The notes beneath the pieces were generated by a model. The model was not told the origin of the DNA and did not search any database. It saw nothing but the letters and a program-made list of their open reading frames with translations. This document shows, piece by piece, positions 26,190 to 34,374 of a DNA stretch of 64,000 nucleotides. The stretch comes from Rhodospirillales bacterium. GTDB taxonomy: Bacteria > Pseudomonadota > Alphaproteobacteria > CACIAM-22H2. The translations under genes were made by a program, and so were the position numbers. The stretch covers positions 1 through 64,000 of the forward strand of contig JAEUKX010000049.1 of NCBI GenBank assembly GCA_016794025.1, in the 5' to 3' direction. Position 1 is the first letter of the stretch; each line of letters begins with the position of its first letter.

Positions 26190-26932
26190 ATTTCGACTTT
26201 TCGGGCAAGACCGCCATCGTCACGGGCGCAGGCCACGGGATCGGCCGCGCGATCGCCCGGGGATTCGCGGATCTCGGCGCGCAGGTCTTCGCCTGCGATC
26301 TCGAGATCGGCGAGCTCCAGGAAACGTCGGCCGGCCGGATGACCGTGTGGGCTTTCGATATCGCCGATCGGGCAGCCATTGCCGCATTCGTGGCGGAGGC
26401 GGAGCGGACCGGCCGGATCGACATTCTCGTGAACAACGCCGGGGGCGTGCGCGGCCAGACGCATCGCCCGGTCGAAGAGGTGACGTTCGAGCAGTGGCGT
26501 GCGCTGTTCGAGGTGAATGTCGACGGCGCGTTTGCATTTGCGCAGTCCGTCGCACCGGCCATGAAACGCGCGGGTTCCGGGCGGATCGTGAGCATTTCCT
26601 CCGGCGCCGGACTGGGCGTAAGCCTGACCGGCATCCAGGCCTACGCCGCCGCCAAGCATGCGCTCGTCGGACTGACTCGCCAGCTCGGCCATGAACTCGG
26701 CCGTTTCGGGATTACGGTCAACTCGGTTGCCCCCGGATTCGTGCGTTCGAATCCGGCAAGCGAAAGGCAGTGGCAGAGTTACGGGGCTGACGGCCAGAAG
26801 GCTATGCTCGAGCGCATCGCCATGCGACGTCTCGGGCGGCCGGAGGATATTGCCGATGCCGTCCTGTTCCTGGCCTCGGAGCATGCTTCGTGGATTACCG
26901 GCCAGGTGCTCCAGGTCGACGGCGGAAAGTAG
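26186..26932 (+). CDS. Short-chain dehydrogenase/reductase
   Basis: A 248-residue classical SDR. Cofactor motif TGAGHGIGRAIARG (residues 14-27), NNAGG near 88, catalytic Ser in SISSGAG and YAAAKHALVGLTRQ with the Tyr-x3-Lys pair, and VAPGFVRSN. Acidic CDLEIGE after beta-2 favours NAD(H). It is the last gene of the marR-SBP-creatininase-PanE-like unit. The substrate is presumably an alcohol or carbonyl intermediate of that pathway. The stop lies one base from the stop of the convergent deacetylase gene. Confidence 0.9.
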   Translation: MNFDFSGKTAIVTGAGHGIGRAIARGFADLGAQVFACDLEIGELQETSAGRMTVWAFDIADRAAIAAFVAEAERTGRIDILVNNAGGVRGQTHRPVEEVTFEQWRALFEVNVDGAFAFAQSVAPAMKRAGSGRIVSISSGAGLGVSLTGIQAYAAAKHALVGLTRQLGHELGRFGITVNSVAPGFVRSNPASERQWQSYGADGQKAMLERIAMRRLGRPEDIADAVLFLASEHASWITGQVLQVDGGK

Positions 26933-26933
26933 C

Positions 26934-27845
26934 CTAGCGCTTCAGGCCGCATTCCTGGGCGCAGTATGCCGCGATATCGGCGTGCGTGGCGAACCAGATG
27001 CCGGGCATCGCCTTGGCGTGACGGATGATCTCCTCCACGATCCAGATGCGCGAGCGGTGGCCGATGACATGCGGGTGCATCGTCAGGACGTAGAGGCCGC
27101 CCTCCTCGTAGGCGACGTCGAGCTCGCGCCTGAAGATGTCGAACACGGCCTCCGGCGCGGTGTACGGCCTCAGGCTCGCCAAGCGATCCATGTTGAAATA
27201 GATCGCATCGTCGCGAATCCATTCGACTGGAAGCTCGACCACGCCGGTCGGCTTCCCGTCCTCGAGAAGTTCGTAGGGATCATCGTCGGCCATGAGCGAC
27301 GAATCGTAGAGGAGGCCCATCTCGCGGATGATCGCAAGCGTGTGGGGGCTGAAGTCCCATGACGCGGTGCGCACGCCCACGGGCCGCCGGCCGGCGATCT
27401 TCTCGAGTACGTCAGCCGCGCGCAGATTGAGATCGCGTTCTGGCTCGTATCCAAGAGTGCTGTTGAACTCGTGAATCCAGCTGTGGAGCGCGATCTCGTG
27501 CCCCGCGGCGACGACAGACTTCACTTCCTGCGGATGCAGCATTGCGGAGACCGCCGGCTGGAAGAAGCTCGCCGGCACGGCGTACCTGTCGAGAAGTTTC
27601 AGGATGCGGCCGATGCCGGAACGTGCCCCGTACTGGCCTTGACTCAACTTGCCGTGCGACTTGCCGCCATAGCGAAGCTCGCCCGTCTCGTGATCGGAGT
27701 CGAACGACAGGGCCACGGCGCAACGCGCGCCGTTCTTCCACTGCTTCGGCAGAAGGGACCGCCCGGCTCGGACCTTGTCGACCTTCGCGCGCCATGTCCG
27801 CTCGTCCCATTGCCAGGGCTTCGGTTCGCCGTCGCCATCCATCAT
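26934..27845 (-). CDS. Polysaccharide deacetylase family protein (CE4 / PuuE-like)
   Basis: A 303-residue NodB-homology protein. The first CE4 motif is LSFDSDHETGE, carrying the catalytic and metal Asp. The metal His pair is in ALHSWIHEF. The RTASWDFSPHTLAII and LTMHPHVIGHRSR segments recall the PuuE/allantoinase-like and imidase-like subgroup rather than cell-wall enzymes. No signal peptide is visible, so it is probably cytoplasmic and may cut a C-N bond of a small metabolite. ATG 27845 has AGAGGAA upstream. It is convergent with the SDR gene, so it may belong to the same metabolic region without sharing the operon. Confidence 0.85.
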   Translation of the reverse strand: MMDGDGEPKPWQWDERTWRAKVDKVRAGRSLLPKQWKNGARCAVALSFDSDHETGELRYGGKSHGKLSQGQYGARSGIGRILKLLDRYAVPASFFQPAVSAMLHPQEVKSVVAAGHEIALHSWIHEFNSTLGYEPERDLNLRAADVLEKIAGRRPVGVRTASWDFSPHTLAIIREMGLLYDSSLMADDDPYELLEDGKPTGVVELPVEWIRDDAIYFNMDRLASLRPYTAPEAVFDIFRRELDVAYEEGGLYVLTMHPHVIGHRSRIWIVEEIIRHAKAMPGIWFATHADIAAYCAQECGLKR

Positions 27846-27935
27846 CGAGTTCCTCTCATCGGGTCGTGTGGAAAACCATCCACATCCGCAATCGGTGGCC
27901 GATGCCTGCAAACTCCGTCGGACGCAACCGTGGCC

Positions 27936-28448
27936 CTAGCGTGGCCGGCGGATCTCGGCGCCGATATGCGGCAGGGAATAGATCGTATCGACGTTCTCGC
28001 CGTCGCGCGATAGCGGAACCAGGAGAATCTCGTATTCCCAGCGCCACAGGCTAACGGTGATGTCCCGCATCTCGCGCGCCGGGCTGCGCGACCTGACGAC
28101 GCGTGCAAGCGTCCGGCGGATGATCTCGCGCACGCGCGGTTCAGGATATTCATCGAGCGTCCGCCCGGTCATGTCGATGCCGTAGAGTGCGGCCGTATGC
28201 GGGGCGTCGATCCGGAAGCGGAAGGTACCGCCCGGAAGCACGTCGTGGACGCTCAGGGTCTCGCGCGCCCAAACGATCGCGGCCGGCGACAACGTTTCTG
28301 GCGTCGGCATGCGTGCGAAACCGCAAGCCGCCGACCATGCCGCATGGAGACGGCGCAACGGCGCGCCGGCGATGGTGGCCGGATCGAATTCCGCGACCAT
28401 CGCGGTCCCGGCGGATATGGATCGATCGTCGATGTCTCGTGCGAACAT
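27936..28448 (-). CDS. PAS domain protein (PAS_5 family), probable small sensor
   Basis: About 170 residues. The recognisable part runs from LRRLHAAWSAACGFARMPTP through FRFRIDAPHTAALYGIDMTG and RTLDEYPEPRVREIIRR to ILLVPLSRDGENVDTIYSLP, which is the alphaproteobacterial PAS_5 pattern. No output domain is attached. The start is uncertain: ATG 28448, or ATG 28400 nearer the conserved part. The long open frame beyond 28448 is only antisense to the aldehyde dehydrogenase gene. Function unknown. Members are often stand-alone sensors or regulators. Confidence 0.75.
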   Translation of the reverse strand: MFARDIDDRSISAGTAMVAEFDPATIAGAPLRRLHAAWSAACGFARMPTPETLSPAAIVWARETLSVHDVLPGGTFRFRIDAPHTAALYGIDMTGRTLDEYPEPRVREIIRRTLARVVRSRSPAREMRDITVSLWRWEYEILLVPLSRDGENVDTIYSLPHIGAEIRRPR

Positions 28449-28697
28449 GGAGTCTCGGAACTTCGGGCGTACACCGAGTTTCTCACGAAGCCACGTCCAA
28501 AAGCATCGGTTTACGCGCGTGCAAGCGAGTGCGACCTGCATCGCGAAATGCGATTCCGCGACGAGCAGAGCGATCGTGTCGCGGTCGTACAAGTCCGCAA
28601 TATCAATCGTTTGGCCGAAATGTTCGAGCGCCTTGCCGATACCGGATGTCTTCTCCAATATCCGGCCGCCAAGACCGAACGCGACGAGGAGAACAGC

Positions 28698-30242
28698 GTG
28701 AACCCGACCCAATCGAACCAGCCCGATGTCCGCGCGGAAGCCGAAGCACTCCTGAAGCGACTTGGCGTCGACCCGTCCGCTTCCCGCAGCGGCACGCTTG
28801 TCGCGCGCAGCCCGATATCCGGCACCGAGATCGGCCGCGTCGTCGAGGCCGACGGCGCGCAATGCGTATCGGCAATTGCGGCCGCGCATTCGGCTTTCCT
28901 CGAATGGCGCAAGGTTCCCGCGCCTCACCGGGGCGAATTCGTTCGCCTGCTGGGCGAGGAACTGCGTCTGGCAAAGGCCGATCTCGGCCGGCTCGTGACG
29001 ATCGAGGCCGGCAAGATCGTGTCGGAAGGGCTCGGCGAGGTGCAGGAAATGATCGACATTTGCGATTTCGCGGTCGGTCTTTCGCGCCAGCTCCATGGCC
29101 TGACGATCGCCACGGAGCGCCCGAACCACCGCATGATGGAAACCTGGCATCCGATAGGTGTCTGCGGGATCGTCACCGCATTCAACTTTCCGGTGGCCGT
29201 GTGGTCGTGGAACGCGGCACTGGCGCTCGTCTGCGGAAACGCGGTCGTCTGGAAGCCGTCGGAAAAGACGCCGCTAACGGCGCTTGCGGTCGCGGCGATT
29301 TTCGAGAAGGCGGCCAAGCGGCACGGGAACGTGCCGAAAGGGCTTGGCGCCGTCCTAACCGGCGCGCGTGCACCCGGCGAGGCGCTGGTGGAAAGCTCCC
29401 TCGTACCGATCCTGTCGGCGACGGGATCGACCCGCATGGGGCGCGAGGTCGGGGCGAAGCTTGCCACTCGGTTCGCACGCGCCATCCTTGAACTCGGCGG
29501 CAACAACGCGGCGATCGTGGCACCGAGCGCCGATCTCGATCTCGCATTGCGGGCCATCGCGTTCGCGGCCATGGGAACGGCCGGCCAGCGCTGCACGACA
29601 TTGCGCCGCCTGATCGTCCACGAAAGCGTCTATGACAAGCTGATGCCGCGGCTCGTGAGGGCCTATGCGGGCGTCTCGATCGGAGATCCCCGTGCGCCGG
29701 GCACGCTCGTGGGGCCGCTCATCGATCCCGGTGCTTTCGACGGCGCACAGAAGGCGCTGGACGAGGCCCGTGCGCTCGGCGCGAAGGTGCATGGTGGTGC
29801 CCGCGTGGAGCGTGCCGATCTGGCGCCTGGCGCACGCTACATGCAGCCGGCGCTCGTCGAGATGCCCGCCCAATCGGGCCCCATGCTGCACGAGACGTTC
29901 GCGCCGATCCTCTACGTCGTGCGCTATCGCGACTTCTCCGAAGCCGTCGCCATCCAGAACGGCGTGGGCGCCGGCCTTTCTTCCTCGATCTTCACGCAGG
30001 ACATGCGCGAGGCGGAGACCTTCGTTTCCGATTTCGGGTCGGACTGCGGAATTGCCAATGTCAATATCGGCCCTTCGGGGGCGGAGATCGGCGGCGCATT
30101 CGGCGGCGAGAAGGAGACCGGCGGCGGTCGCGAAGCGGGGTCGGATGCGTGGAAGGCCTATATGCGCCGCGCGACGAACACCATCAACTACGGCACGACG
30201 CTGCCTCTTGCACAAGGCGTCACGTTCGACGTGGCGGGCTAA
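28698..30242 (+). CDS. ALDH7-type aldehyde dehydrogenase (alpha-aminoadipic semialdehyde / piperideine-6-carboxylate dehydrogenase-like)
   Basis: A 514-residue NAD-dependent aldehyde dehydrogenase of antiquitin-like length. Catalytic Cys299 is in GTAGQRCTTLRR and Glu265 in LELGGNN. GIVTAFNFPVAVWSWN and PSEKTPLTA are the ALDH7 forms of the substrate and cofactor segments. The end GGEKETGGGREAGSDAWKAYMRR matches the subfamily. Likely role: oxidation of aminoadipate semialdehyde in lysine breakdown or a related semialdehyde. GTG 28698 is chosen because GAGGAG lies 6 bases upstream and homology begins there. The 249 bases between it and the divergent PAS gene show no other gene. Its TAA directly abuts the soxA stop codon on the other strand. 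Confidence 0.9.
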   Translation: MNPTQSNQPDVRAEAEALLKRLGVDPSASRSGTLVARSPISGTEIGRVVEADGAQCVSAIAAAHSAFLEWRKVPAPHRGEFVRLLGEELRLAKADLGRLVTIEAGKIVSEGLGEVQEMIDICDFAVGLSRQLHGLTIATERPNHRMMETWHPIGVCGIVTAFNFPVAVWSWNAALALVCGNAVVWKPSEKTPLTALAVAAIFEKAAKRHGNVPKGLGAVLTGARAPGEALVESSLVPILSATGSTRMGREVGAKLATRFARAILELGGNNAAIVAPSADLDLALRAIAFAAMGTAGQRCTTLRRLIVHESVYDKLMPRLVRAYAGVSIGDPRAPGTLVGPLIDPGAFDGAQKALDEARALGAKVHGGARVERADLAPGARYMQPALVEMPAQSGPMLHETFAPILYVVRYRDFSEAVAIQNGVGAGLSSSIFTQDMREAETFVSDFGSDCGIANVNIGPSGAEIGGAFGGEKETGGGREAGSDAWKAYMRRATNTINYGTTLPLAQGVTFDVAG

Positions 30243-31013
30243 TCAGGGGCGTACGGCCGGCGTCTCGATCGTCATGCCGGCCGCCCGACGCATCAGGAAC
30301 GCCTCGAGTGCCACAAACTCGGGCGAGCCGTAGGCAAAGGCCTCCGCGCGTACGCCGATCATGCAGTTGCGAAGGCGTCGTTGCAGCGTGCCGACGGATT
30401 GCCACTCGGAACGGTAGACGGGATAGCCGGTCGGATGCCCCTGCGGAATGATGCTTCCCGCCAGACGCTGGCCGGCGCGCTGTTCGTGGCATTGCGCGCA
30501 GGACAGATCGAGCTGCCCCATGCGCCTTGTGAAGAGAGCCGAACCGGCGGCGGCCGCCGCACCGACATTCGGCTCGTCGGGCGGAACGATCGGAAGTCCG
30601 CGCGACTGCCGCGCAACGAACGCTTCGAGGGCGACACGCGCCCGGGACTCGTGCGGCAGCGGGTCGGCCTTCTGGCGGCGGATGCGGCAGTCTTCGATCT
30701 TGCCGTCGAGGTTCACGACACGGCCAAGCATGGTGTCGTAGGCCGGATACCGGGCCGCGACGCCGCGCATGTTTTCGGGGCCGCCGTGGCAGTCGGCGCA
30801 GGACTTGCCGGCCGATCCGGCCTGCCTGTTCCAGGCGCTCTCGCCTTCCGCAAGCCAGAGCGCAGCCGGATTGGAGAAATCGTCACGCTGGATCGCCTGC
30901 AGTGCAGTGCCCATATCGTCGAATCCGGATCGACGCGGGTCGGCGATCCCTTGCGCCAGCGCAGTGGCGGCCAGCAATGCGAAGAAAGCGACGGCAGCCG
31001 ATCCTTGCTTCAT
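30243..31013 (-). CDS. soxA: Sulfur oxidation diheme c-type cytochrome SoxA
   Basis: A 256-residue periplasmic protein with a signal peptide (VAFFALLAATALAQG). Two heme sites are present: CADCH (Cys72-Cys75-His76) and CAQCH (Cys172-Cys175-His176). Cys109 and Cys217 (RNCMIG) occupy the axial-ligand positions, the latter being the cysteine that carries sulfane sulfur in known SoxA. This is the diheme form, as in Paracoccus. With SoxX it would attach a sulfur compound to SoxY. It is the last gene of the six-gene operon and overlaps the soxZ stop by 4 bases. Confidence 0.93.
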   Translation of the reverse strand: MKQGSAAVAFFALLAATALAQGIADPRRSGFDDMGTALQAIQRDDFSNPAALWLAEGESAWNRQAGSAGKSCADCHGGPENMRGVAARYPAYDTMLGRVVNLDGKIEDCRIRRQKADPLPHESRARVALEAFVARQSRGLPIVPPDEPNVGAAAAAGSALFTRRMGQLDLSCAQCHEQRAGQRLAGSIIPQGHPTGYPVYRSEWQSVGTLQRRLRNCMIGVRAEAFAYGSPEFVALEAFLMRRAAGMTIETPAVRP

Positions 31014-31330
31014 TCGACGACGATGGCCGTGCTGTAGCTTGCCGAGAATCCCTTGTCGCCCGTCCATTCCATCTCAAGCGCGCCGCCCGCATCGGCACGG
31101 ACGTAGAAGACAAGATAGGGATTGGCCGACACGGCAGGGGAAAGTGCCATGTCCAGAACGGTTTCGCCCGCGAAGCGACAACGCACGTGCTCGATGATGT
31201 CGCGTGGAATGATCGTTCCGTTGGTTCCCGGACGGAAGCCCGTTTCCATGGGATGGGAAATCAGCGTTCGCACCTCGAACACTTCGCCGCGCCGCACGCG
31301 CTTCGGGGCATTGACGAGCGGGGCGGCCAT
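31010..31330 (-). CDS. soxZ: Sulfur-carrier complex protein SoxZ
   Basis: A 106-residue immunoglobulin-like protein that binds SoxY. It has the typical VRRGEVFEVRTLISHPMETG start, followed by IPRDIIEHVRCRFAGETV and a WTGDKGFSASYSTAIVVE end. No signal peptide is present, as usual, since it is exported with SoxY. The ATG shares one base with the soxY stop (TGATG), so both subunits are probably made in equal amounts. Confidence 0.93.
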   Translation of the reverse strand: MAAPLVNAPKRVRRGEVFEVRTLISHPMETGFRPGTNGTIIPRDIIEHVRCRFAGETVLDMALSPAVSANPYLVFYVRADAGGALEMEWTGDKGFSASYSTAIVVE

Positions 31331-31779
31331 CACTCCAGCCCCTCGATGCAGGCGGCGATTGTCACGATCACGTCGATGCCCGCCGTCCACAGCGAGCCGT
31401 CCGACATTTCCGCGACGGCGACGACTTTCTGCGTATCGGCGAGTTTGATTCTCGTGGCGATCTCGGCACGCCCGGCGCGCGGACCAAAGCGCACGCTCAG
31501 AACATGGGGCTGGGGATTCTTCTCGTTGAACACATGCAGGGCCGTTACGCGATCGCCGTCCGTCATCGCACTCTCGACGCGCACGCGCATCGGGACGGTG
31601 TTGCCATTGTCGATCAAGGGCTGGATGTCGAGAACGATCCTGCCCCCACGAACGGCACGATCGCCGGTTACTTCGCGGATGGCCTCGCGCATCGTCTCCG
31701 GCGTGGCATTTGCGGCAAGCGGCAGCAGCGCCACCGCGAAGCCGCCGGCGAAAGCCCGACGCGTGCAACCGACGTTCAT
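31330..31779 (-). CDS. soxY: Sulfur-carrier protein SoxY with a variant C-terminus
   Basis: A 149-residue exported protein: the N-terminus CTRRAFAGGFAVALLPLAANA is a signal peptide, possibly Tat-like. The core (IQPLIDNGNTVPMRVRVES, VFNEKNPQPHVL, GPRAGRAEIATRIKLADTQK) is clear SoxY. The swinging arm that normally ends GGCGG here reads TIAACIEGLE, so Cys144 is kept but the flexible glycines are missing and five residues follow. I recall similar AAC-type tails in some Bradyrhizobium-like SoxY, but this was not searched. The Cys could still bind a sulfur adduct, but reach and specificity may differ. It overlaps soxX by 4 bases and soxZ by 1. Confidence 0.92.
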   Translation of the reverse strand: MNVGCTRRAFAGGFAVALLPLAANATPETMREAIREVTGDRAVRGGRIVLDIQPLIDNGNTVPMRVRVESAMTDGDRVTALHVFNEKNPQPHVLSVRFGPRAGRAEIATRIKLADTQKVVAVAEMSDGSLWTAGIDVIVTIAACIEGLE

Positions 31780-32210
31780 TTGACGTCCTTAAGCGACGAG
31801 AGATAGGCCACGACATCCTCGATCTGGGCTGCCGAAAGGATCGGCTTCCCGGAATAGCCGGCCGCCACGCGCTCGAACCCTTCGCGCCGGTAGTAGGATG
31901 GCATGATCGTTCCGGGCGTGAAGCGCTGCGGCTCGACCAGCCTAAGACGCAGTTGGCCTTCCGACCAGCGGGAGCCGGCTCCGTCGAGCGGCGGCGCGAG
32001 ATCGCCCTGAAAGCGCACTTCCGGAAATGGTCCGGCATGGCAGAGCACGCACAGGCCAACCGCACGATCGGCGACGATGGCGCGACCGCGCGCGGCATCG
32101 CCGACCGCGCCTTCGAGCGGAGCGGGGATCTCGTCGCCGAGGATCGCGTAGCCGGCTCCGGCGGCTGGCGTCGCTGCCATCATCAGGAGGAGCGCGGCGA
32201 CTCTCCTCAC
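31776..32210 (-). CDS. soxX: Sulfur oxidation monoheme c-type cytochrome SoxX
   Basis: A 144-residue periplasmic cytochrome. Heme site CVLCH (Cys54, Cys57, His58), distal Met103 in GTIMPSYYRR, with FQGDLAPPLDGAGSRWSEGQLRLR between, the SoxX pattern. GTG 32210 is the start because it gives a complete signal peptide (RRVAALLLMMAATPAAGAGYA) and overlaps the preceding stop as GTGA. Direct coupling to the molybdenum hydroxylase gene suggests the two share electron flow or substrate. Confidence 0.92.
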   Translation of the reverse strand: MRRVAALLLMMAATPAAGAGYAILGDEIPAPLEGAVGDAARGRAIVADRAVGLCVLCHAGPFPEVRFQGDLAPPLDGAGSRWSEGQLRLRLVEPQRFTPGTIMPSYYRREGFERVAAGYSGKPILSAAQIEDVVAYLSSLKDVK

Positions 32211-34360
32211 GCGCTGCGCAGGTCGTGCTTTGCGACCGGAAGCGAACGGATGCGCTTGCCTGTCGCCGCGAAGATCGCGTTGAGCACCGCCGGTGCCGCG
32301 ACGCCGATCGTCGGCTCTCCGACCCCGCCCCAGAATCCCCCGGAGGGCACAAGCACCGTTTCCACGTGCGGCATCTCGTCCATTCGCAGGACCGGATAGG
32401 TGTCGAAATTCGTCTGCTCGATGGCGCCGTCCTTCACGGTGCACTCGCCGTAAAGTGCCGCCGAAAGGCCATAGACGAAAGATCCCGCAACCTGCCGCTC
32501 GATCTGCGCGGGATTGACGACCGTGCCGGGGTCCGTCGCGGCGACGATGCGGTGGATCTTGAGCTGCCCTTCCTTGACAGACACTTCGGCAACAGCCGCA
32601 ACGTAGCTGCCGAATCCCATGATCTGCGCCACGCCGTGAAAGCGTCCGGGCACCGGCTTTCCATAGCCGATGCGCTCGGCCGCGGCGTCGAGGACCGCCC
32701 GATGCTTCGGCTTTAGATAGCGGCGGCGGAAGGCAAGCGGATCCTCGCCCGCGGCGCGCGCAAGCTCGTCCATGAAGCATTCCACGTAGATCGCGTTGTG
32801 ATTGAGGTTCACTCCGCGCCAGAACCCGGCCAGCACGTGCGTATTGCGCATCGCGTGATCGACGAGAAGGTTCGGCACGTCATAGCCGAACTGGCCTTCC
32901 GTGCCACCTGCGTTGAGCCCCTGGAACACCACGGGATCCATGCCGTTCTGGAGCCCCTGCGGCGCGAGTGACGCCAGGATCGACTGTCCGGAAATGCGCA
33001 TATGCAGTCCGACGAGCTTTCCCGACGCATCGAGTGCGCCCGTGAGCTTGCACTTGGTGACCGGGTGGAACGCGCAGTGCATCATGTCTTCTTCGCGCGA
33101 CCAGACGAGCTTCACGGGCGTCCCGGGCATCTGTCGTGCGATCAGCACCGCCTGGCGCACATAGTCCGAACGGCCGCGACGGCCGAACCCGCCGCCGAGG
33201 AAGGCCTTGTGCACATCGCATTTGGCAACGGGCAGTTCGGCGGCTTCCGCCGCTGCGGCCAGCGCCGATTCGCCGTTCTGCGTCGGACACCAGACTTCGC
33301 AGCGATCGGCGGTCCAGATGGCCGTCGCGTTCATCGGCTCCATCGTCGCGTGATTCTGGTAGGGATACGAATAGACGGCTTCGACGACCTTTGCCGCGCC
33401 CGCAATCGCCGCTTTTGCATCGCCGACCCGCGTCCCGATGAAGACGTTCTCGGCGGTAAGGCCTTCGGTAAGCATCGCATCGATCGTGGCGCTCGAGGTT
33501 CCGGCACCGGGCCCCATGTCCCATTCGACCGGAAGGGCTTCGAGCGCCTTGCGCGCCTGCCAGTAGCTGTCGGCGATGACCGCCACGGCCGTTCCGTCGA
33601 CAGCGACGACCTTGCGTACGCCCGGCATCCTGTCGACCTTTGCGGCGTCAAATCCCTTGAGCTTGCCGCCCTGTACGGGACAGTCGCGGATCGTCGCGGT
33701 GAGCATCCCCGGCAGGCGAAGATCGATCCCGTAGACGAGCGTCCCGTCGACCTTCGGGGCGGTGTCGAGCCGTTTGACGCCTTTGCCGGCGATCTTCCAG
33801 TCCTTGACGTCCTTGAGCTTGATGTCCTTCGGCGGCTCAAGCGTCGCCGCCTCGGCGGCAAGTTCGCCGTAGCGAAGCCGACGGCCGCTTGCGGCGTGCG
33901 AAACCACACCGTTTGAGGTCGAGCACTCGGCCTCGGCGACGTTCCAGCGCTTTGCGGCGGCGGAAACCAGCATCGCACGTGCCGCAGCGCCGCCCTGACG
34001 CACATATTCGTGCGACTCGCGGATGCCACGGCTGCCGCCGGTCGAGAAATTGCGCCAGACCCGTCCGCGCGCGACGTTCTGGCCGGGTGTCGGAAACTCG
34101 GTCGATACGCGCGACCAGTCGCATTCGAGTTCCTCGGCCACGAGCTGAGCCAGCCCGGTGAGCGTTCCCTGGCCCATTTCCGACCGCGCAATGCGGATCA
34201 CCACGCGATCGTCCGGATGGACGACGACCCACGCGTTGATCTCCCGCACGGCGCTGGTTCCCTGACTGCGTGCGAAGGGGATATCAAAGCCGAGCGAGAA
34301 GGCACCGGCGACGGAGCCGACGAGGAACGAGCGGCGGCTGATGGATGCGATGGCGTCCAT
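32207..34360 (-). CDS. Periplasmic molybdenum hydroxylase large subunit (xanthine dehydrogenase family, isoquinoline 1-oxidoreductase beta type)
   Basis: A 717-residue molybdopterin protein with a Tat signal (ISRRSFLVGSVAGAFSLG). Cofactor-binding signatures include EMGQGTLTGLAQLVAEEL, STGGSRGIRESHEYVRQGG, LGGGFGRRGRSDYV and, near the C-terminus, GGVGEPTIG, whose Glu682 fits the catalytic base of this family. No FAD domain or partner exists here, so electrons must leave through the [2Fe-2S] subunit to a cytochrome. SoxX and SoxA are encoded next to it. Family members hydroxylate N-heterocycles or oxidise aldehydes. The substrate cannot be told. ATG 34360 is preferred by ribosome-site spacing. 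ATG 34366 is possible. Confidence 0.9.
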   Translation of the reverse strand: MDAIASISRRSFLVGSVAGAFSLGFDIPFARSQGTSAVREINAWVVVHPDDRVVIRIARSEMGQGTLTGLAQLVAEELECDWSRVSTEFPTPGQNVARGRVWRNFSTGGSRGIRESHEYVRQGGAAARAMLVSAAAKRWNVAEAECSTSNGVVSHAASGRRLRYGELAAEAATLEPPKDIKLKDVKDWKIAGKGVKRLDTAPKVDGTLVYGIDLRLPGMLTATIRDCPVQGGKLKGFDAAKVDRMPGVRKVVAVDGTAVAVIADSYWQARKALEALPVEWDMGPGAGTSSATIDAMLTEGLTAENVFIGTRVGDAKAAIAGAAKVVEAVYSYPYQNHATMEPMNATAIWTADRCEVWCPTQNGESALAAAAEAAELPVAKCDVHKAFLGGGFGRRGRSDYVRQAVLIARQMPGTPVKLVWSREEDMMHCAFHPVTKCKLTGALDASGKLVGLHMRISGQSILASLAPQGLQNGMDPVVFQGLNAGGTEGQFGYDVPNLLVDHAMRNTHVLAGFWRGVNLNHNAIYVECFMDELARAAGEDPLAFRRRYLKPKHRAVLDAAAERIGYGKPVPGRFHGVAQIMGFGSYVAAVAEVSVKEGQLKIHRIVAATDPGTVVNPAQIERQVAGSFVYGLSAALYGECTVKDGAIEQTNFDTYPVLRMDEMPHVETVLVPSGGFWGGVGEPTIGVAAPAVLNAIFAATGKRIRSLPVAKHDLRSA

Positions 34361-34374
34361 GATCATCTTCTCCT

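Noticed and set aside
28449..28697. N-terminal extension of the ALDH gene or of the PAS gene into this 249-base gap
   Set aside because: Both frames are open here but lack family homology. GTG 28698 has a good ribosome site, and the PAS pattern begins after 28400.
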